From: Linnemannia schmuckeri
Taxonomy: Eukaryota; Mortierellomycota; Mortierellomycetes; Mortierellales; Mortierellaceae
Length of the DNA: 64,000 nucleotides
Reading direction: 5' to 3'
Assembly: GCA_029449235.1 (NCBI GenBank)
Contig: JANATG010000010.1
Location: 62,001-126,000, forward strand
The position numbers and the translations under genes were made by a program. Shown piece after piece: positions 1 to 11,640 of the stretch. Position 1 is the stretch's first letter, and the number at the start of each line of letters is the position of its first letter. Below the pieces are notes generated by a model. It was not told the origin of the DNA and did not search any database. It saw nothing but the letters and a program-made list of their open reading frames with translations.

Positions 1-286
1 TTTCTTGACTGGGGACCATCGGAAAGTTCTCTGGGACATATGCCACATCCATTCCCATGGTGCTCTCCTCTCCCTTCCCTTCACTCACGCACTTACTTCT
101 CACTCTGACTGTAACTATGAGTGGCTCCTAGGTCGGAGAAGAAAGGGTTTTTGTTGTTGCTGTTTGACAACAAATGTTGTTCCTATGCCCAGGTTACCCT
201 TGCATTCATTTTTCAATCACAAGTACGTCCCAATTGCCCGCAAAAGGAAGGACGCAGTGTGCTTTCAATTATGAAACGGACAGTGG

Positions 287-321
<35 letters not shown>
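287..321 (+). repeat. Poly(A) homopolymer, 35 nt
   Basis: Uninterrupted A run read directly from the sequence. No target-site duplication or retroelement body was seen beside it, so it is treated as a simple repeat. Confidence 0.9.
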
Positions 322-323
<2 letters not shown>

Positions 324-838
324 TCAACGCCATCATAGAAACAAATAACCACGAACAATGGAAGCAATGGCCTATTATCGGCGAACAATTTTTTCAATCT
401 CCCTTAATTGCCTTTGTTTCTCGTTCCTGATGTGAACAAGAGAAGAACGAATACATGCATAAAAATGGATTGTGAATTGGTTCGACATCCGCCCACATGG
501 GTTTGTCCTTTGCCCGTTCGTTTGTTTCTTGGTTTGGTCTGTCCCTCTGCAATTTGTTGCCTGCACTCTGATATGCAAATTGTACGCTCCGCTTAGCTGG
601 GCCTTGCATAAAAGTTTTCCATTCGTTCGTTCGTCCTGGGCTCGTGTAGGTAAAGAGTATGTGTGTGCGCCTATAATGTTTATGTCTGTGAGAATACCAG
701 TATGCACTTTCTGTCCCTTTTTTAATTTTGTCTGCCGATCACGCAGAAACCAAAAGACTACTGTAGTTCGCATTATCGCCGAGTTTGCTATTTGTATTTG
801 TACACCACACGATTAAGAAACGACAGGATGGCAGAAGG

Positions 839-880
<42 letters not shown>
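839..880 (+). repeat. Poly(A) tract with one G interruption
   Basis: Twenty-nine A residues, one G, then twelve A residues, followed by A/G-rich sequence. Simple repeat in non-coding DNA. Confidence 0.9.
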
Positions 881-881
<1 letters not shown>

Positions 882-3701
882 AAAAGAAAGAGGAGAGAAT
901 CATGGCGAGAGGTGATTCGGGCGGCGACTGGAACCAGTGAGCGGGAAGCCGAAGAGAGCAGGGATAAGGGGTCTTCAGGCTCGGCCTGAATTTAGGGGGT
1001 GGGGAGAAGTGAAAGTAGAGAGGCTGTAGGACAGCCAGACAGCCAGCTATCACTGCATACGTCCTTGAGTGTATATTGATTTTGATAAGACCGAGGGAGA
1101 CATTCCCGCCAAAAAATGTGCTGGAAAAAGGATAAGAATAGAGGTGTATGGCTTGAATGAATGCGAGAGTGATTCTGATATCGCCGAATCCGGAAGCCAT
1201 CTGGCTTCGCATGGCCAATTGGCCTTGGCTCTCCTTTGTACGTGAAAACAGAAAACAAAAAAAGTTCTCTCTTCGTCATTATGGTGGTTATTTAATCTCC
1301 TTTTTCTCTAAGCGAATGTCTGTTGTCTGCTGGTGGTGCCTGGTACCTCATACCCTCTCTTACACGCAGCCAGCCAGCCACCATCCTCCTTGGTCATTTA
1401 CCTCCGACATTTTTAAGAAAAGAGGGTCTATCCTTTTCAATTATGATTATGATACTATTACAAGATTCATCATGTCCGTCTTCTTTTTGTCTCTTTCTTT
1501 CTCCTCGACAACCAAAAACTTTCATCTTGCACGAACTAACGACAGAGAGAGTGTGCATGTCACGTTCATGGAAACACAAGCATCGATGCGGTTCCTTTTA
1601 CACACATTCGGTTTCATCCCAACCGTGTCATGTGTGCAAATGGGACAGCTCTCTGAACTATCAAACAACGATTTACTGATTCACTCTCACTACTACTCTC
1701 GCTTCTCACTCCATTCCTTTTCTACACAGACAAAGGGGGTCTTTGAGTATACTCAACAGCGGCTTGTTTGTATGCAAAGGGTCGCCTCGGCACCTCTTAT
1801 GCTTACTAATTACTCATCACCTATGGTTACCTGAATGGAGCCAAATGGTGCTTTGCGAGAGGAACGAATAGAATTTGCTATTCAAAGGCAGCCAGCTCCC
1901 TTTGTCGCTCATCCTTAACGATCCTACAATGTCTTGCTTTTTGCTCTTTGTTGTTTTTGTCATCATTGCATGTCGAGGTACCAACGTTTTTTACTTTCCC
2001 TTCAAACAGCCTGTCTTTTCGTCCAACTGTGTCTAGCATGAACAAATATAAGTGAACGCCAGAGATCTACGCTACAACACATCAATTAGCCTGTTTCTTT
2101 TCCTCTCGTTTCCCTTTTGTCTTAAGCGTACTAAAGCAAAGTGTTTGAAAGGGGAAAGGTTGCTTGCTGCAAGTCAGCCAGTAGTATTTTTTTAGAGACA
2201 AAACCAAACAGCGGCCTTCGTTTTTTTGTCAGTAGCTTGCCTTTGCTCGATCAGCTCGGGCTGAACTGTTCTCATTTAGTAAGCCTTCTTCAAGGTCTCT
2301 CTGTCTCCGCTAGACTTGTCGTCATGCAGGCAGTCAGGCAAACCACTGAGCAGGCTGCTCAATGGATTCGAGGAAGAAAAATATTTCAAAGCCAGAGAGA
2401 CACAACCCTTCCATCTGTCATGGAGAACGAGCTACAAACAGAGCTACATGTAGAGCTGAAGGAAAGACCCGCCAAAACTAAAAGAGAAAATATCGTTGAC
2501 GGAGTCCGAGGAGAAGCGAAAGGGGAAAAGAACCCCAAAAGAGGCTGAGAATGTTGTGCGCGATTATTATTTTCTCTGGGGAAGCTACAAAGGGGGTTGG
2601 TCAAAACGGCAATACTAGAAAATGTGAGAATGAAAAAAAGATTGCAAGACACTCAAAATCTCGCTTTTATTTCAGGCAAGAGCTGATAATGGTATGAGGG
2701 CCACAGTTCTCACCTAGAAACTTCACACGTCCTGCCAAAACTCAAGCCAAAAACACTGAAAAAAGCTTCGCACTTTATAAACAGAGGGGAGACCCTATTT
2801 CCTCTATTTGACATTTCATCTCTCTTTTGACTTTCGTTCTGAAGAAAAATAATCGGCAGCGATCACTTGTTTCCAATGTAAACAGTTCTATTTCGCTCGC
2901 AGCCATTTCGAAGGGGGAGGGAGTTAAGCATTCATACCACAACACAAGCCAGCAGCGTAAAACTACGGGCTGTTTCTTTGGGGGTGGGATGTTAGTGCTA
3001 TCGCAGTTGGTTTTTTTCTTCGCACGGTGAGCGGGCAATAGTGATTAACACGATAGAAGAACAGGAAGGAAGGTTTGACTGGGTGATTTCTTTTCTTCCT
3101 GGCTTGACAAGAGTACAACGGTTGCGTTTTCGCAAGGGAACGGGTGAACAAGACCTTGGGTAAGTTGAAAGGTGTCTGGGTTGGCTTGGGACAGATCTAA
3201 TTACAAAATGGATGTCTAAGATAACAAGCTCAGCTCAGTCCAGCCTTCACTCAGTGTAGTGTATGCTATGTACATCCCATCTTTGTTGCACAAAAACCCG
3301 ACCAAAAAAAGAGTCAAAAAAGAAGGCTGGGTAAAAAAGGCGATATAGAATGCAAAGATGGAAGAAAGCGGCCCCAGGAGGTTGTGCACGCGAAACCAAT
3401 GTTGCAGGTCACTGACTAGCTCAATTGACCCAGTTGTCCCTAGTCGGAAGACCCACTCTTTACGCCATGTCCATGACCTAATCTGGACCATCTTTCTCTA
3501 TCTGGGTCACGTAGAAATAGATAGAAAAGTTAGCACTTGGATGCTTTGTACAACCTCCACAAGAGGGAAATCAAATATTGGTGGCAAATATCGTTTGTAA
3601 AGGTTTATGGTCAACTTTTAGTTTTTTCAATTAGGTCGGTAATCAGTCATGTGATGTGCTATTTATGCAGTGTAGGCGGCATTCATGCCCAGTATGCTCC
3701 G

Positions 3702-3744
3702 TTTTTTTTTTTTTTTTTTTCCCGCTCAACTTTTTTTTTTTTTT
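3702..3744 (+). repeat. Two poly(T) runs upstream of GPC1
   Basis: T runs at 3702-3720 and 3731-3744 are separated by ten bases and lie about 330 bases upstream of the GPC1 start. Such tracts can exclude nucleosomes at fungal promoters. That role is an inference here. Confidence 0.85.
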
Positions 3745-4076
3745 CCCGACCAAACCTTGGACTTTGGAGTCCTTTGATGCGGTCATCCTGAAGACAGAAG
3801 ACAAAAAGATAGGACTGCGTTTTTCGTTTTGTTTCCCCTTTAAAACGACGATTGACGTTCTCCTTGGGCTTCACATGGGCTATGGTTCATTCACTTTGCT
3901 TGTTACTCTTCTTTCTTCTCTTCTACTTTCTTCTCGTTTCTTTTTTTCTTACTCACTCTCACTTTCACTTTCAGCTCCTCACCACTCTCACACTACTTTG
4001 CATTCTTTTGCCTAATACCCTCCTCGCTCCAGCAAGACATACGGTCTACACCTTATCCAATCAACACAGTTGCCGT

Positions 4077-6108
4077 ATGGTCCAAACACAAGACAAGGAT
4101 ACAAAGACCGCAAGCGTTCCTGACACGAAACTTTTCGAGGACGACAATATCAACAACAACAAAAACAATAACTCAACGCCAGATAACAACAACAACTTGG
4201 CGAACATGTCCGACTCGGATTCAGACCTGCCCCTGACCAGGTCAGTCTCGGCACCAGAACCTGACGAATACACCTATGAGGACGCCCACGCGTCCGATCC
4301 TGCCATCCTCTCCGAGCCAGCCAGCCCATCCATGGGCCCCAGTCTCGTGCCAAATATTTTTACGCAGCTCTCGTTCAGTCTCGACTCGTTCATCTCACAG
4401 AACCTCGAGGAGGACCTGACGGACCTGCCCATTCTCGCCAACCAGATGTACAATAATCTCCGCTCCGACCTGACCAAGACCAAACACCAGCTCCGCCATC
4501 ATGTGGGCACCACAAAACGACAGATCCGCCACCAGGTCGACCACACTGCCAGCAACCTCAAATCGCAAATTGACACGTCAATGATGATCTGGAAAAAGCA
4601 CATGAAAAAAGCCAGCGTCGTGCGGTTTATGGACAAGATTGCCTTCACGTTGGGTATGCTCGAGTGCTGTTGCACCCCCTGGGTGATATCGCAGTACCCC
4701 GAGTGGATCCCCTTTGTTCACACCTTCCAGGCCTCGATCCTCATCGTCGTGCGCTACTTTCTCTACAAGCGCAAGTCCTGGCACTTTTTCCTCCTCGACA
4801 TGTGCTATTTCGTACGTCAAGCCTTTTTTTGTTTTCTTGCTCATATGAAAGACAACAATTAAGAATTCAGCAACAACTTCTGTGAACAAAACTAGCACGC
4901 TCTTTTTTTAACGCTATTTTCACTATCACAGGTGAATGTCGTCGTGATCCTGTATCTCTATGTCTTCCCTCAATCACAAGTACTTCTTGGCGCTGTATGG
5001 CTTCTCTCGCATGGACCCCTTGCCTTTGCGATTGTTACATGGCGCAACAGTCTTGTCCTGCACAGGTACAGTTCTTATCTCTTGTCTTTCTCGATGAGAG
5101 GATGGACATTAACGATAAGGAAAAGGAGGGGGTGAGCAGATGATCATAACGCGCTCCTTGTCGTCTGTCGTGCCTTGTTATTCCCTGTCTATCGTTCAAC
5201 ATTTGCCTCTTCCATTGTTTATTGGTGAGCCCTGTTCCCTTGCCTTTCCTTGTTGACTCCTGCACTGTTTTCCTAATCATACTGGCCAATGCTCTCTCTC
5301 TTTCCTTAATTTCCCAATAGCCTGGACAAGGTTACTAGTGTCTACATTCACATGAGTCCACCCATTGCGCTGTATGTCGTTCGGTGGCTTTATCCGGACC
5401 CCAACTATACCCGATTCCCAGCTCTGAAGGACATGCCCGTTTTACCAACAGCCAGCTCGTTGACGTACGCCATTGCGCTCTATTTGACCTGGCAGGTGGC
5501 CTATTATGTCTTTGTGGTTGTCCGCCAGAAGGAAAAGATCAAGGCAGGAAAACGAGTGACTTCATACACCTGGCTGCTCAACGATCCCAAAGCTGGCGTC
5601 ATCTCTAAGGTTGCCCATACCTTTGGTGAAAAGTACAGCATTATCACCTTCATGGGCATGCAGCTCATCTACACCGTAAGTATCTCATTTGGCTCTGTTT
5701 ATTGTCTCTTTCTTCATTGCTATGTCTTTACTTGACTTTGCCTTATTTTTGCTATCAGACAATCCCTGTGCAAATCATTAATGTTTTTAATCACCATCCT
5801 TTCCTCTTTCTTTATAGTTCGTAACATGCCTGTTTGCGCTGCTGTCGTACAAGTACTTTCGGCTGAATACCGTGTTCCTTGTCGGTCTGTTCTTGGTCAG
5901 TGTCTGGAATGGAGCGAGTTACTACATGGAGGTGTTCAGCAAACAATATGAGAAGCAATTGAACAAGCTGGCTGAAGAAGTATCATCTGCGGTGGCTGCC
6001 AATCAGCGGGCTCATGACTCTGCAGAAGCAGCAGCAGGAAATGGTGACAAGCATTCCTCAGTCGAGACCCAGCCTCAGAAGAGCGCTTCCGCCAAAAAGG
6101 ATGACTGA
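4077..6108 (+). CDS. GPC1: Glycerophosphocholine acyltransferase GPC1
   Basis: Gpc1 acylates glycero-3-phosphocholine with acyl-CoA to make lysophosphatidylcholine, part of phosphatidylcholine recycling; it is a multi-pass membrane enzyme. I read four exons: 4077-4811, 4932-5065, 5321-5675 and 5818-6108, all with GT-AG introns and consistent phases, giving 504 aa. The first 150 residues are acidic and Asn/Ser-rich. From about residue 175 comes the family core (formerly DUF2838): a run with CCCTPW and ISQYPEWIP, then LYVFPQSQ, WLLSHGPLAFAIVTWRNS (the conserved HGP...WRNS block), YIHMSPP and VRWLYP, and hydrophobic segments to about residue 440. The tail is charged and Ala/Ser-rich. The start at 4077 was chosen because upstream in-frame codons come from CT-rich promoter DNA. 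Family assignment is firm; substrate follows from the yeast enzyme. Confidence 0.88.
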
Positions 6109-6578
6109 GTCTCTCTCTCTCGCTTTCTCTCTGTCTCTCCTTTCTGTTTACACAAAGTAATTGGTCATTCTCTCTACTTGTCTAATGCATTATGGCTTCA
6201 AGTTTCTTTCTTTCCGTTGAAAAGACAAACATAAAAGACCCTCCCTTCTTTTATCATGAACAAGGATCGATCTTTGTTTGAGTTTGTTTTGTTGTGTGGG
6301 ACGATAGCGTTATTTTCGAATGGTGATAGTATCCATTGCGCTGCCTGTGATGAGATACGTAAGGTATGGAGGTTCGTATCATGAAGGGCGCAATTTCACT
6401 GCGACGTCATGAGGCACACCGACCTACAGGCAGCCAGGGCACAGGGGAGACAACAGGCACCCGCAAAAAAAAAAAAAAAAAAAAAAAAAATGCTCTGTCC
6501 CACCAAAGACTGGAAGGAGGCCAGTCCCCTTTTTTCCAGACTGACGATGTATTCAGGTGGGAAGAACCAAAGGAACGA

Positions 6579-6621
<43 letters not shown>

Positions 6622-6695
6622 GCGTTGCTCTCAACTCTCCTCTTTCATCTTTATTCTCATCACCAACAGCAACAAAAACATCAACTACAACAACA
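6109..6695. other. Intergenic with two long poly(A) tracts
   Basis: No gene is seen between GPC1 and the GVP36-like gene. Two A runs lie here, 6465-6490 (26 nt) and 6580-6615 (36 nt). The second ends 80 bases before the next start codon, so it sits in the promoter or 5' leader. Confidence 0.75.
6465..6615 (+). repeat. Paired poly(A) runs before GVP36
   Basis: A runs of 26 nt (6465-6490) and 36 nt (6580-6615) flank an 89-nt unique spacer. They may act as a nucleosome-excluding promoter element; this is inference from position. Confidence 0.85.
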
Positions 6696-8564
6696 ATGGA
6701 CCAGTTCAAGGCATTCTCCTCGCAGCTCAACCCCCTCGCTGCCAAGCTCGGCAAGCAGTTCGGACAAGTCAAGCAGGTAAATACATGCTTGCTCGCTTGC
6801 TTATACCCATCCACACTCACCCCCTCTCATCTGACAGGGAGAAGAAGGTCATCATCCTCGCGTACAACGTGTTGTGTCATATCTTGATGCGTCGATGAAC
6901 AAACTGCAGCAACACTCCTTGCTTGGTCCACGGACCCATAAGACCGCTGTATCTCCATCGACAGCTCCCACCTGCGCTTCTTCGACACACGCGTTACCAC
7001 TCCCTACTGCAACGGGGAGTGTGCCAGCGACGTTTTGTCGTTATCACTTCATGGTCACAGACAATTCTGACAGCCTTTAGGCACTCGCAAAAATACCGCC
7101 AAGCCAGACAGCCAGCCAGTCAAACACAGGAATGCCGATAAGAAAGAAGGATAAAGAACAGGACGATAATAGAAACGACTTGGGCCCTTGTTAAGAAAAC
7201 CACATCGACCAGGAATATCGCCCCGCCAGCAAAGCCAACAACAACAGCACCCTTCTCTCCTTGGTCACGCCTTTTATCACTTTTGCATAAGCCTAAGCAT
7301 TCACTGTTCTAACATCCTTATTGCGGCATGTTCATTTCGCATCTGAAAAAAATAGTTTGCTCAGGAGAAGATGGGCACCGCAGAAGACATCACTGAGCTT
7401 CCTCAGGAGTACAAGGACTTGGAGAAGGTATGAACGAATCAGAAAATGAACACACTTTTATGGCGCTTCCTTGTGCTCTGGAGAACATTGGCAGTACCAG
7501 AAGAGGAGGAGGATTAACGCAGTCTGAAACGAATGATGAAAGAACATCTATTCGCACTGGAGCTTAAGTAGTGCACAATTCTGGAAGCATACACCTGATG
7601 ATGTCTGTACTCCAGAGCAGAAGAAGAAAAGTAGGAACTACTCTGGACGCAATTTAATGGTATGTTTGGACATATTTGTTTTTCGTGGACACATAGCGCG
7701 TTGATGCGTTGCGCAACATGCACAACAGTCTCCTTCGTGTCACCCGCACATACCAAAACTCGAGCTACGACTACCCCGCCCAACTGCAGGAGACCCTCGG
7801 AGAGTTTGGCCGCACTGTCACCGACAAGATTCAGGCCGTCGCTCTCTCGCCCGCTGAGAAGGCTGCCTCTGAGGCCGCTGCTCTTGAGGAGCGCAAGGAG
7901 GCCGCCCCTCCCAAGACGCTTGCCCATGCCTTGTCTCGCGCCAGTTTCCAGGGATCAGAACAGCTTGGATTGGAGGAGCCCATGGGATCTGCCTTGTTCA
8001 AGTTTGCTACCGTTCAGGAAAAGATTGGTGACTTTAGATTGAAGATGGACAACGAGATCTCGACAAAGTTTGTCGCTCCCTTCGGAACCACCTTGAACAC
8101 TCAAATTGGATTCGCCATGAAGGCCCGTCGCAACGTGCAGAACGCTCGCCTCTCTTTGGACTCTGCCAAGGCCCAGTACAAGTTTGCCAGGCCCGAGAGG
8201 TCCGAGGCCAGCCGGGTTGAGGTCGAGCAGGCCGAGGATCTCTTTGTCGCTGCCGTCGAGGAGGCCACCACCCTCATGAAGACCGTCCTCGAGAACGTAA
8301 GTCCTCTTTGTTGCTGTCCTTGGCGTCTTATGAGCAATTGATGGGGTGTTCTTTGGAGGCATTGATTATGAATATGTGCACTAATCGCTGTTGCTTTAAA
8401 TTGTCCATGGTTAGCCCGAGCCTCTTCGCAACTTGGCTGACTTAGTCGCTGCTCAGCTCGCATTCTACAAGGAGGCACAGGAGATTTTGGCTGATGTTGC
8501 ACCAGAGATCGACGAGCTCTCGGTCACCCAGGAGGCCCTTTACCGCAACAGCCGCAGCGAATAA
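6696..8564 (+). CDS. GVP36: BAR-domain vesicle protein, GVP36 type
   Basis: Yeast Gvp36 is a BAR protein on late Golgi vesicles involved in trafficking, endocytosis and vacuole/actin organisation. Exons are 6696-6776, 7365-7427, 7697-8296 and 8415-8564; all phases are 0 and the protein is 297 aa. The sequence fits the BAR_2 family: a short N-terminal amphipathic segment (PLAAKLGKQFGQ), the motif RVTRTYQNSSYDYP around residues 58-71, then a helical, charged body with LEEPMGSALFKFATVQEKIG and KARRNVQNARLSLDSAK, and a final helix ending in EALYRNSRSE. Length is near the yeast protein (326 aa). The first intron is long for this window (588 nt). The start has no competitor upstream. Cellular role is taken from the family. 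Confidence 0.85.
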
Positions 8565-8722
8565 ACGAACGGATGGGGCAACTAGTTTGCGAGGGTTGCT
8601 GAACGAAAGCAGGAACGTACAACAGCAGGAGAAGAAGGATGAAGGACATCATACCACTGAATCAACAGAAACAAAAAAAAATACACTTCAATTTGTATAC
8701 AATCTGTCTTCTTAAGTTGATG

Positions 8723-11640
8723 TTAGCTGTCCTTGAGGTTATCTGTTTTCTTGAGTCGGCTTCCGTCAACGACAACACCCTTCTCAATAATACCACCGGT
8801 GCCTTCCTCCTGTTCCACTAGATCGGCCAGCTCAAAGATATGGTCCAGCTGAATGAGGCCATCGCCATTGATATCGAGTTTCTAGACAATTAGCTTAATA
8901 GTCTCACCGTTGGGTGTGTGTTTGATGATCTTGAGGGCGGCTTCGACCTCGGTGACAGTCAGTTCGTTCCGGTCGTTGATTTCCATGAGTTTGAATTTCT
9001 CTTGGCTGTAAGATTCGTAGGCCTGTAGTTCCTCGTCGAGTTTCGAGATCATCTTCTCGACGCGGCTGTCCAACAGACGGTCAGCAGCTTTTGTTCCAGG
9101 AACAGTAGTAGTGCTCTTGGGTTCATGTTGTTGTTGTTGAGAGGAGGAAACAGTGTCGTGTGAGAAGAAGGTTCCTTGGTCCTGCTGGCGGGCTTGTGCT
9201 TGTTGGGCTTGCTGTTCTTTAAGGCCCTCGAGTTTGACACGCTCTTCGATGACTGAGGATGGGGAGGTCATGACAAAGAGGGCCTTGCAGAGTTCGAGAA
9301 GTTGGGTGGTAGTGAGATACGATTTAGGTTGTGTCGTTGTTGTTGAGGCTGGTGTGGATTGTTGTTCCTTGACGAAGATCTGATCAGAGTCGGATGAGAT
9401 ACTGACCCCAAGTTTTTCAACACCCTGAGTATGGTCTGTCGCGTCTGCTGTAGTTGTTGTTGCGTTATCTGTAGATGATCGATACAACTGGTCGTCGGTA
9501 GAATAAGAGAATCCAAGGAATATGGGTGCAGCATTGGCACTCTGCTCCTCAGCAAGCCGCTGTCGTTCCAAGAGTTCAATCGTCTTTCGACCCAGGCTTG
9601 CTCCATACACAGTTTCCGGATCTCCTCTTCCTGCGCCTTCTCGCTCGCAATGAGTTCCTCCTGTTGTTGCAACATCTTGAGTTTAAGCTCTGGGTCGGTT
9701 GCTGTTGCAGCAACAGAAGCAGTGGTGCCAGCGGCGGCGGCGGCTTGTTCAGAGTGATGGAGTTCGGTCTCGTGGAGGAGCGAGTTTGGGAGGGAGGATA
9801 AGGTCGCATGGAGAACTTTGTCGGGTCGATCAGAGATCTAAGAGTCCAAATACGTGAAGGTCCGGGAGAGGATGAGGATTATTGCGGGGATGGAGTAAGT
9901 GAGGTGGAGTTCAAGCCATTGAGCGAGTTCTATGCGGAGTCGTGTCGATGAGACGTCTGTGGTGTTTATCCCGCGCGATTGGCATGCTGCTTGGAGCTCG
10001 TGGTCTGTCAGCGAGTCTACCCCCTCTACCATTATCAGCTATTCGAGTATAGTATGGGTGAATATGATTGGAAAGAACTGGCAAATAGACACAACACAAA
10101 CAATGCAACAAAGAGGAAAGAGTTACCTTGTCGTCTTTGCGGATGGAGCTCATGCTGGTACGGATCCGGTACCTCAAAAAGTTGTCTGTTCCAAAGGCGT
10201 TGAGATTCATGTACCGACACATGGATAATAACTGTAGCCGACTCAGATTATCAACCGTCAACTCGTCTCCAAAGAGTCGCGCCACACGGATCATCTCTGT
10301 AGTGGTCGGTGGTAGTTCATCTGCGTTTGTTGAGCGAACTTTACGGAAACATTCTCGAAACTCTTTGATTGCCTCTGCCTTTCCTGTCGCGGCTGTATTG
10401 ACATTGTCATTGGTGGTGGTGGAGGTAGGAGCGGTATTGGGGTGTTATTGTTGGATGATGGTTTCCTGAAGGAATTTAGCCATTTCGAGGCGCATCTTGA
10501 GGAGCTTGCGTTTTTTTTCTTCTTCCGCGAGCCTATCCTCGAAGGTTGAGGGGAGAATGTTGGGGAAGAGTTTGAGGGCGACTGGAAGAAGGAATTTCAT
10601 GAATGGGACAATGACAAAGACTGGGAACGGGACTAATCTCAGTAAATCTCCCGATGTACGTCGCAGCTACTCATAGAAGGAACACATGAACGAACACGAG
10701 AAGTATTGTCACTTGCCAACCCTGTCGTCTTTGTTCATAGCTAACAGATAGCAAAATAGAAAAATATTACCTAACGCTGCTCACGACGGGTAAGTTTGGT
10801 GCTGTGAAGGAGACGGTTGGCCAGCTTAGTCGAGATTTTGATCTCCGTTCCTAACAGTTTGGTTCCATGCCAATAATGAATCAACTCCTTCTTGACTCTC
10901 ACCCAGAGTGACTTCTTGGGCTTCACTGCTCTCTCTCCTCCCACCCCTGCGCTTGTTCCTGCTACGGTTGTTTTGTGGGCGCCATTACTATCAGCCGCTC
11001 CTGCTTGAGATGTGGTGGTTAATGGCCCAATAACAACCCCCTTGATGGTTCTGATCCTGGCCAGCTCCGCAGAGCGGGGGAGAAATGTTTCTTTGTCGAG
11101 TGTTGGTCCTAAGCGGAGTTGTTGGACGGCTTGGGAGGAGCGGAGGAGGCGGAATGAGCATGACGCTGATGGGAGGAATGCTAGTGATGATCCAGCGTTC
11201 GACGATGATAATGATGATACTGACGAGAGTAAGGATTGTTGGAAGGTAGTTTGTTGCTGCTCGTAGAAGTGCTGCTGATGCTGACCCTGGAGCCGCCGTC
11301 GTCTGGTTGATAGGATGTGGTGATGAGAGTAAAAGTGAGCCTTGGAATTGGAAGTAACGATGACAATGTGGTAGCGTGGTTGAACAGGTGGTGTGGGTGT
11401 GGGGAGGATGGACCAAGAGGACCCTCGTGGTGCTACAAGGTGTAGAGTGAGAAGGATGCAATGAAGTTAAGGTTCTGTTAGGCGATTATCACATTTTATG
11501 CCTCATGTCGGCCCTTTCTTGATGAATTTGGGAGCGAATGAGGAATGAGCAGAAGTGCGCATTCTACATTTTTTTTTTCCTGTTTGAGAAGGGATGAACA
11601 ACTTCGGATAGGGCTTACCTGGATGAATGGAGCGGTGCAT
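8723..11640 (-). pseudogene. MDM38: LETM1/MDM38 homologue broken by four stops and a frameshift
   Basis: LETM1/Mdm38 proteins sit in the mitochondrial inner membrane and act in K+/H+ exchange and ribosome docking. Reading the minus strand, exons are 11640-11619, 11432-10771, 10666-10127 and 10038-8723. The signature blocks are clear: KKELIHYWHGTKLLGTEIKI, LTRREQR, the membrane segment LVPFPVFVIVPFMKFLLPVA with KLFPNILPSTFE, RLFGDELTVDNLSR, CRYMNLNAFGTDNFLRYRIR, DHELQAACQSRGI, and a C-terminal EF-hand loop (DINGDGLIQLDH). Four in-frame stops interrupt it: TAG 10773-10771 (last codon of exon 2), TAA 10447-10445, TAG 9840-9838 and TAG 8884-8882. In addition the frame changes between about 9640 and 9600 (one base missing or two extra). 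Every stop could derive from CAG or CAA by one C-to-T change. Splice sites and the rest of the frame look intact, so the damage is recent, or the reads are in error. The final stop is TAA at 8725-8723. Confidence 0.8.

Larger units (their letters stand above)
1..4076. other. Intergenic, no recognisable gene
   Basis: I read all six frames and found only short open frames of low-complexity or random-looking peptide. None shows a known motif or a chain of exons with matching splice phases. The stretch holds long A runs (287-321, 839-867), T runs (3702-3720, 3731-3744) and a pyrimidine-rich segment (about 3890-4010) just before the GPC1 start. An open frame runs upstream of GPC1 from 3852, but the residues it would add are encoded by this CT-rich promoter-like DNA and look hydrophobic only because of that. 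Confidence 0.6.

Noticed and set aside
3852..4076. N-terminal hydrophobic extension of GPC1 as a signal peptide
   Set aside because: The hydrophobicity comes from CT-rich DNA identical in style to other promoters in the window; the ATG at 4077 gives a normal family N-terminus.
8882..8915. A 26-nt intron (gtgaga...gtctag) that would remove the last stop of the LETM1 homologue
   Set aside because: It is shorter than any credible spliceosomal intron here, and removing it would delete residues that align with the helix before the EF-hand loop.
8723..11640. Reassignment of UAG/UAA to Gln as the explanation for the stops in the LETM1 homologue
   Set aside because: Other genes in the window end cleanly at TAA or TAG exactly where their families end (PAT1, PMA1 and UTP22 with TAA; VPS20 and the GNAT gene with TAG) and contain no internal TAR codons.
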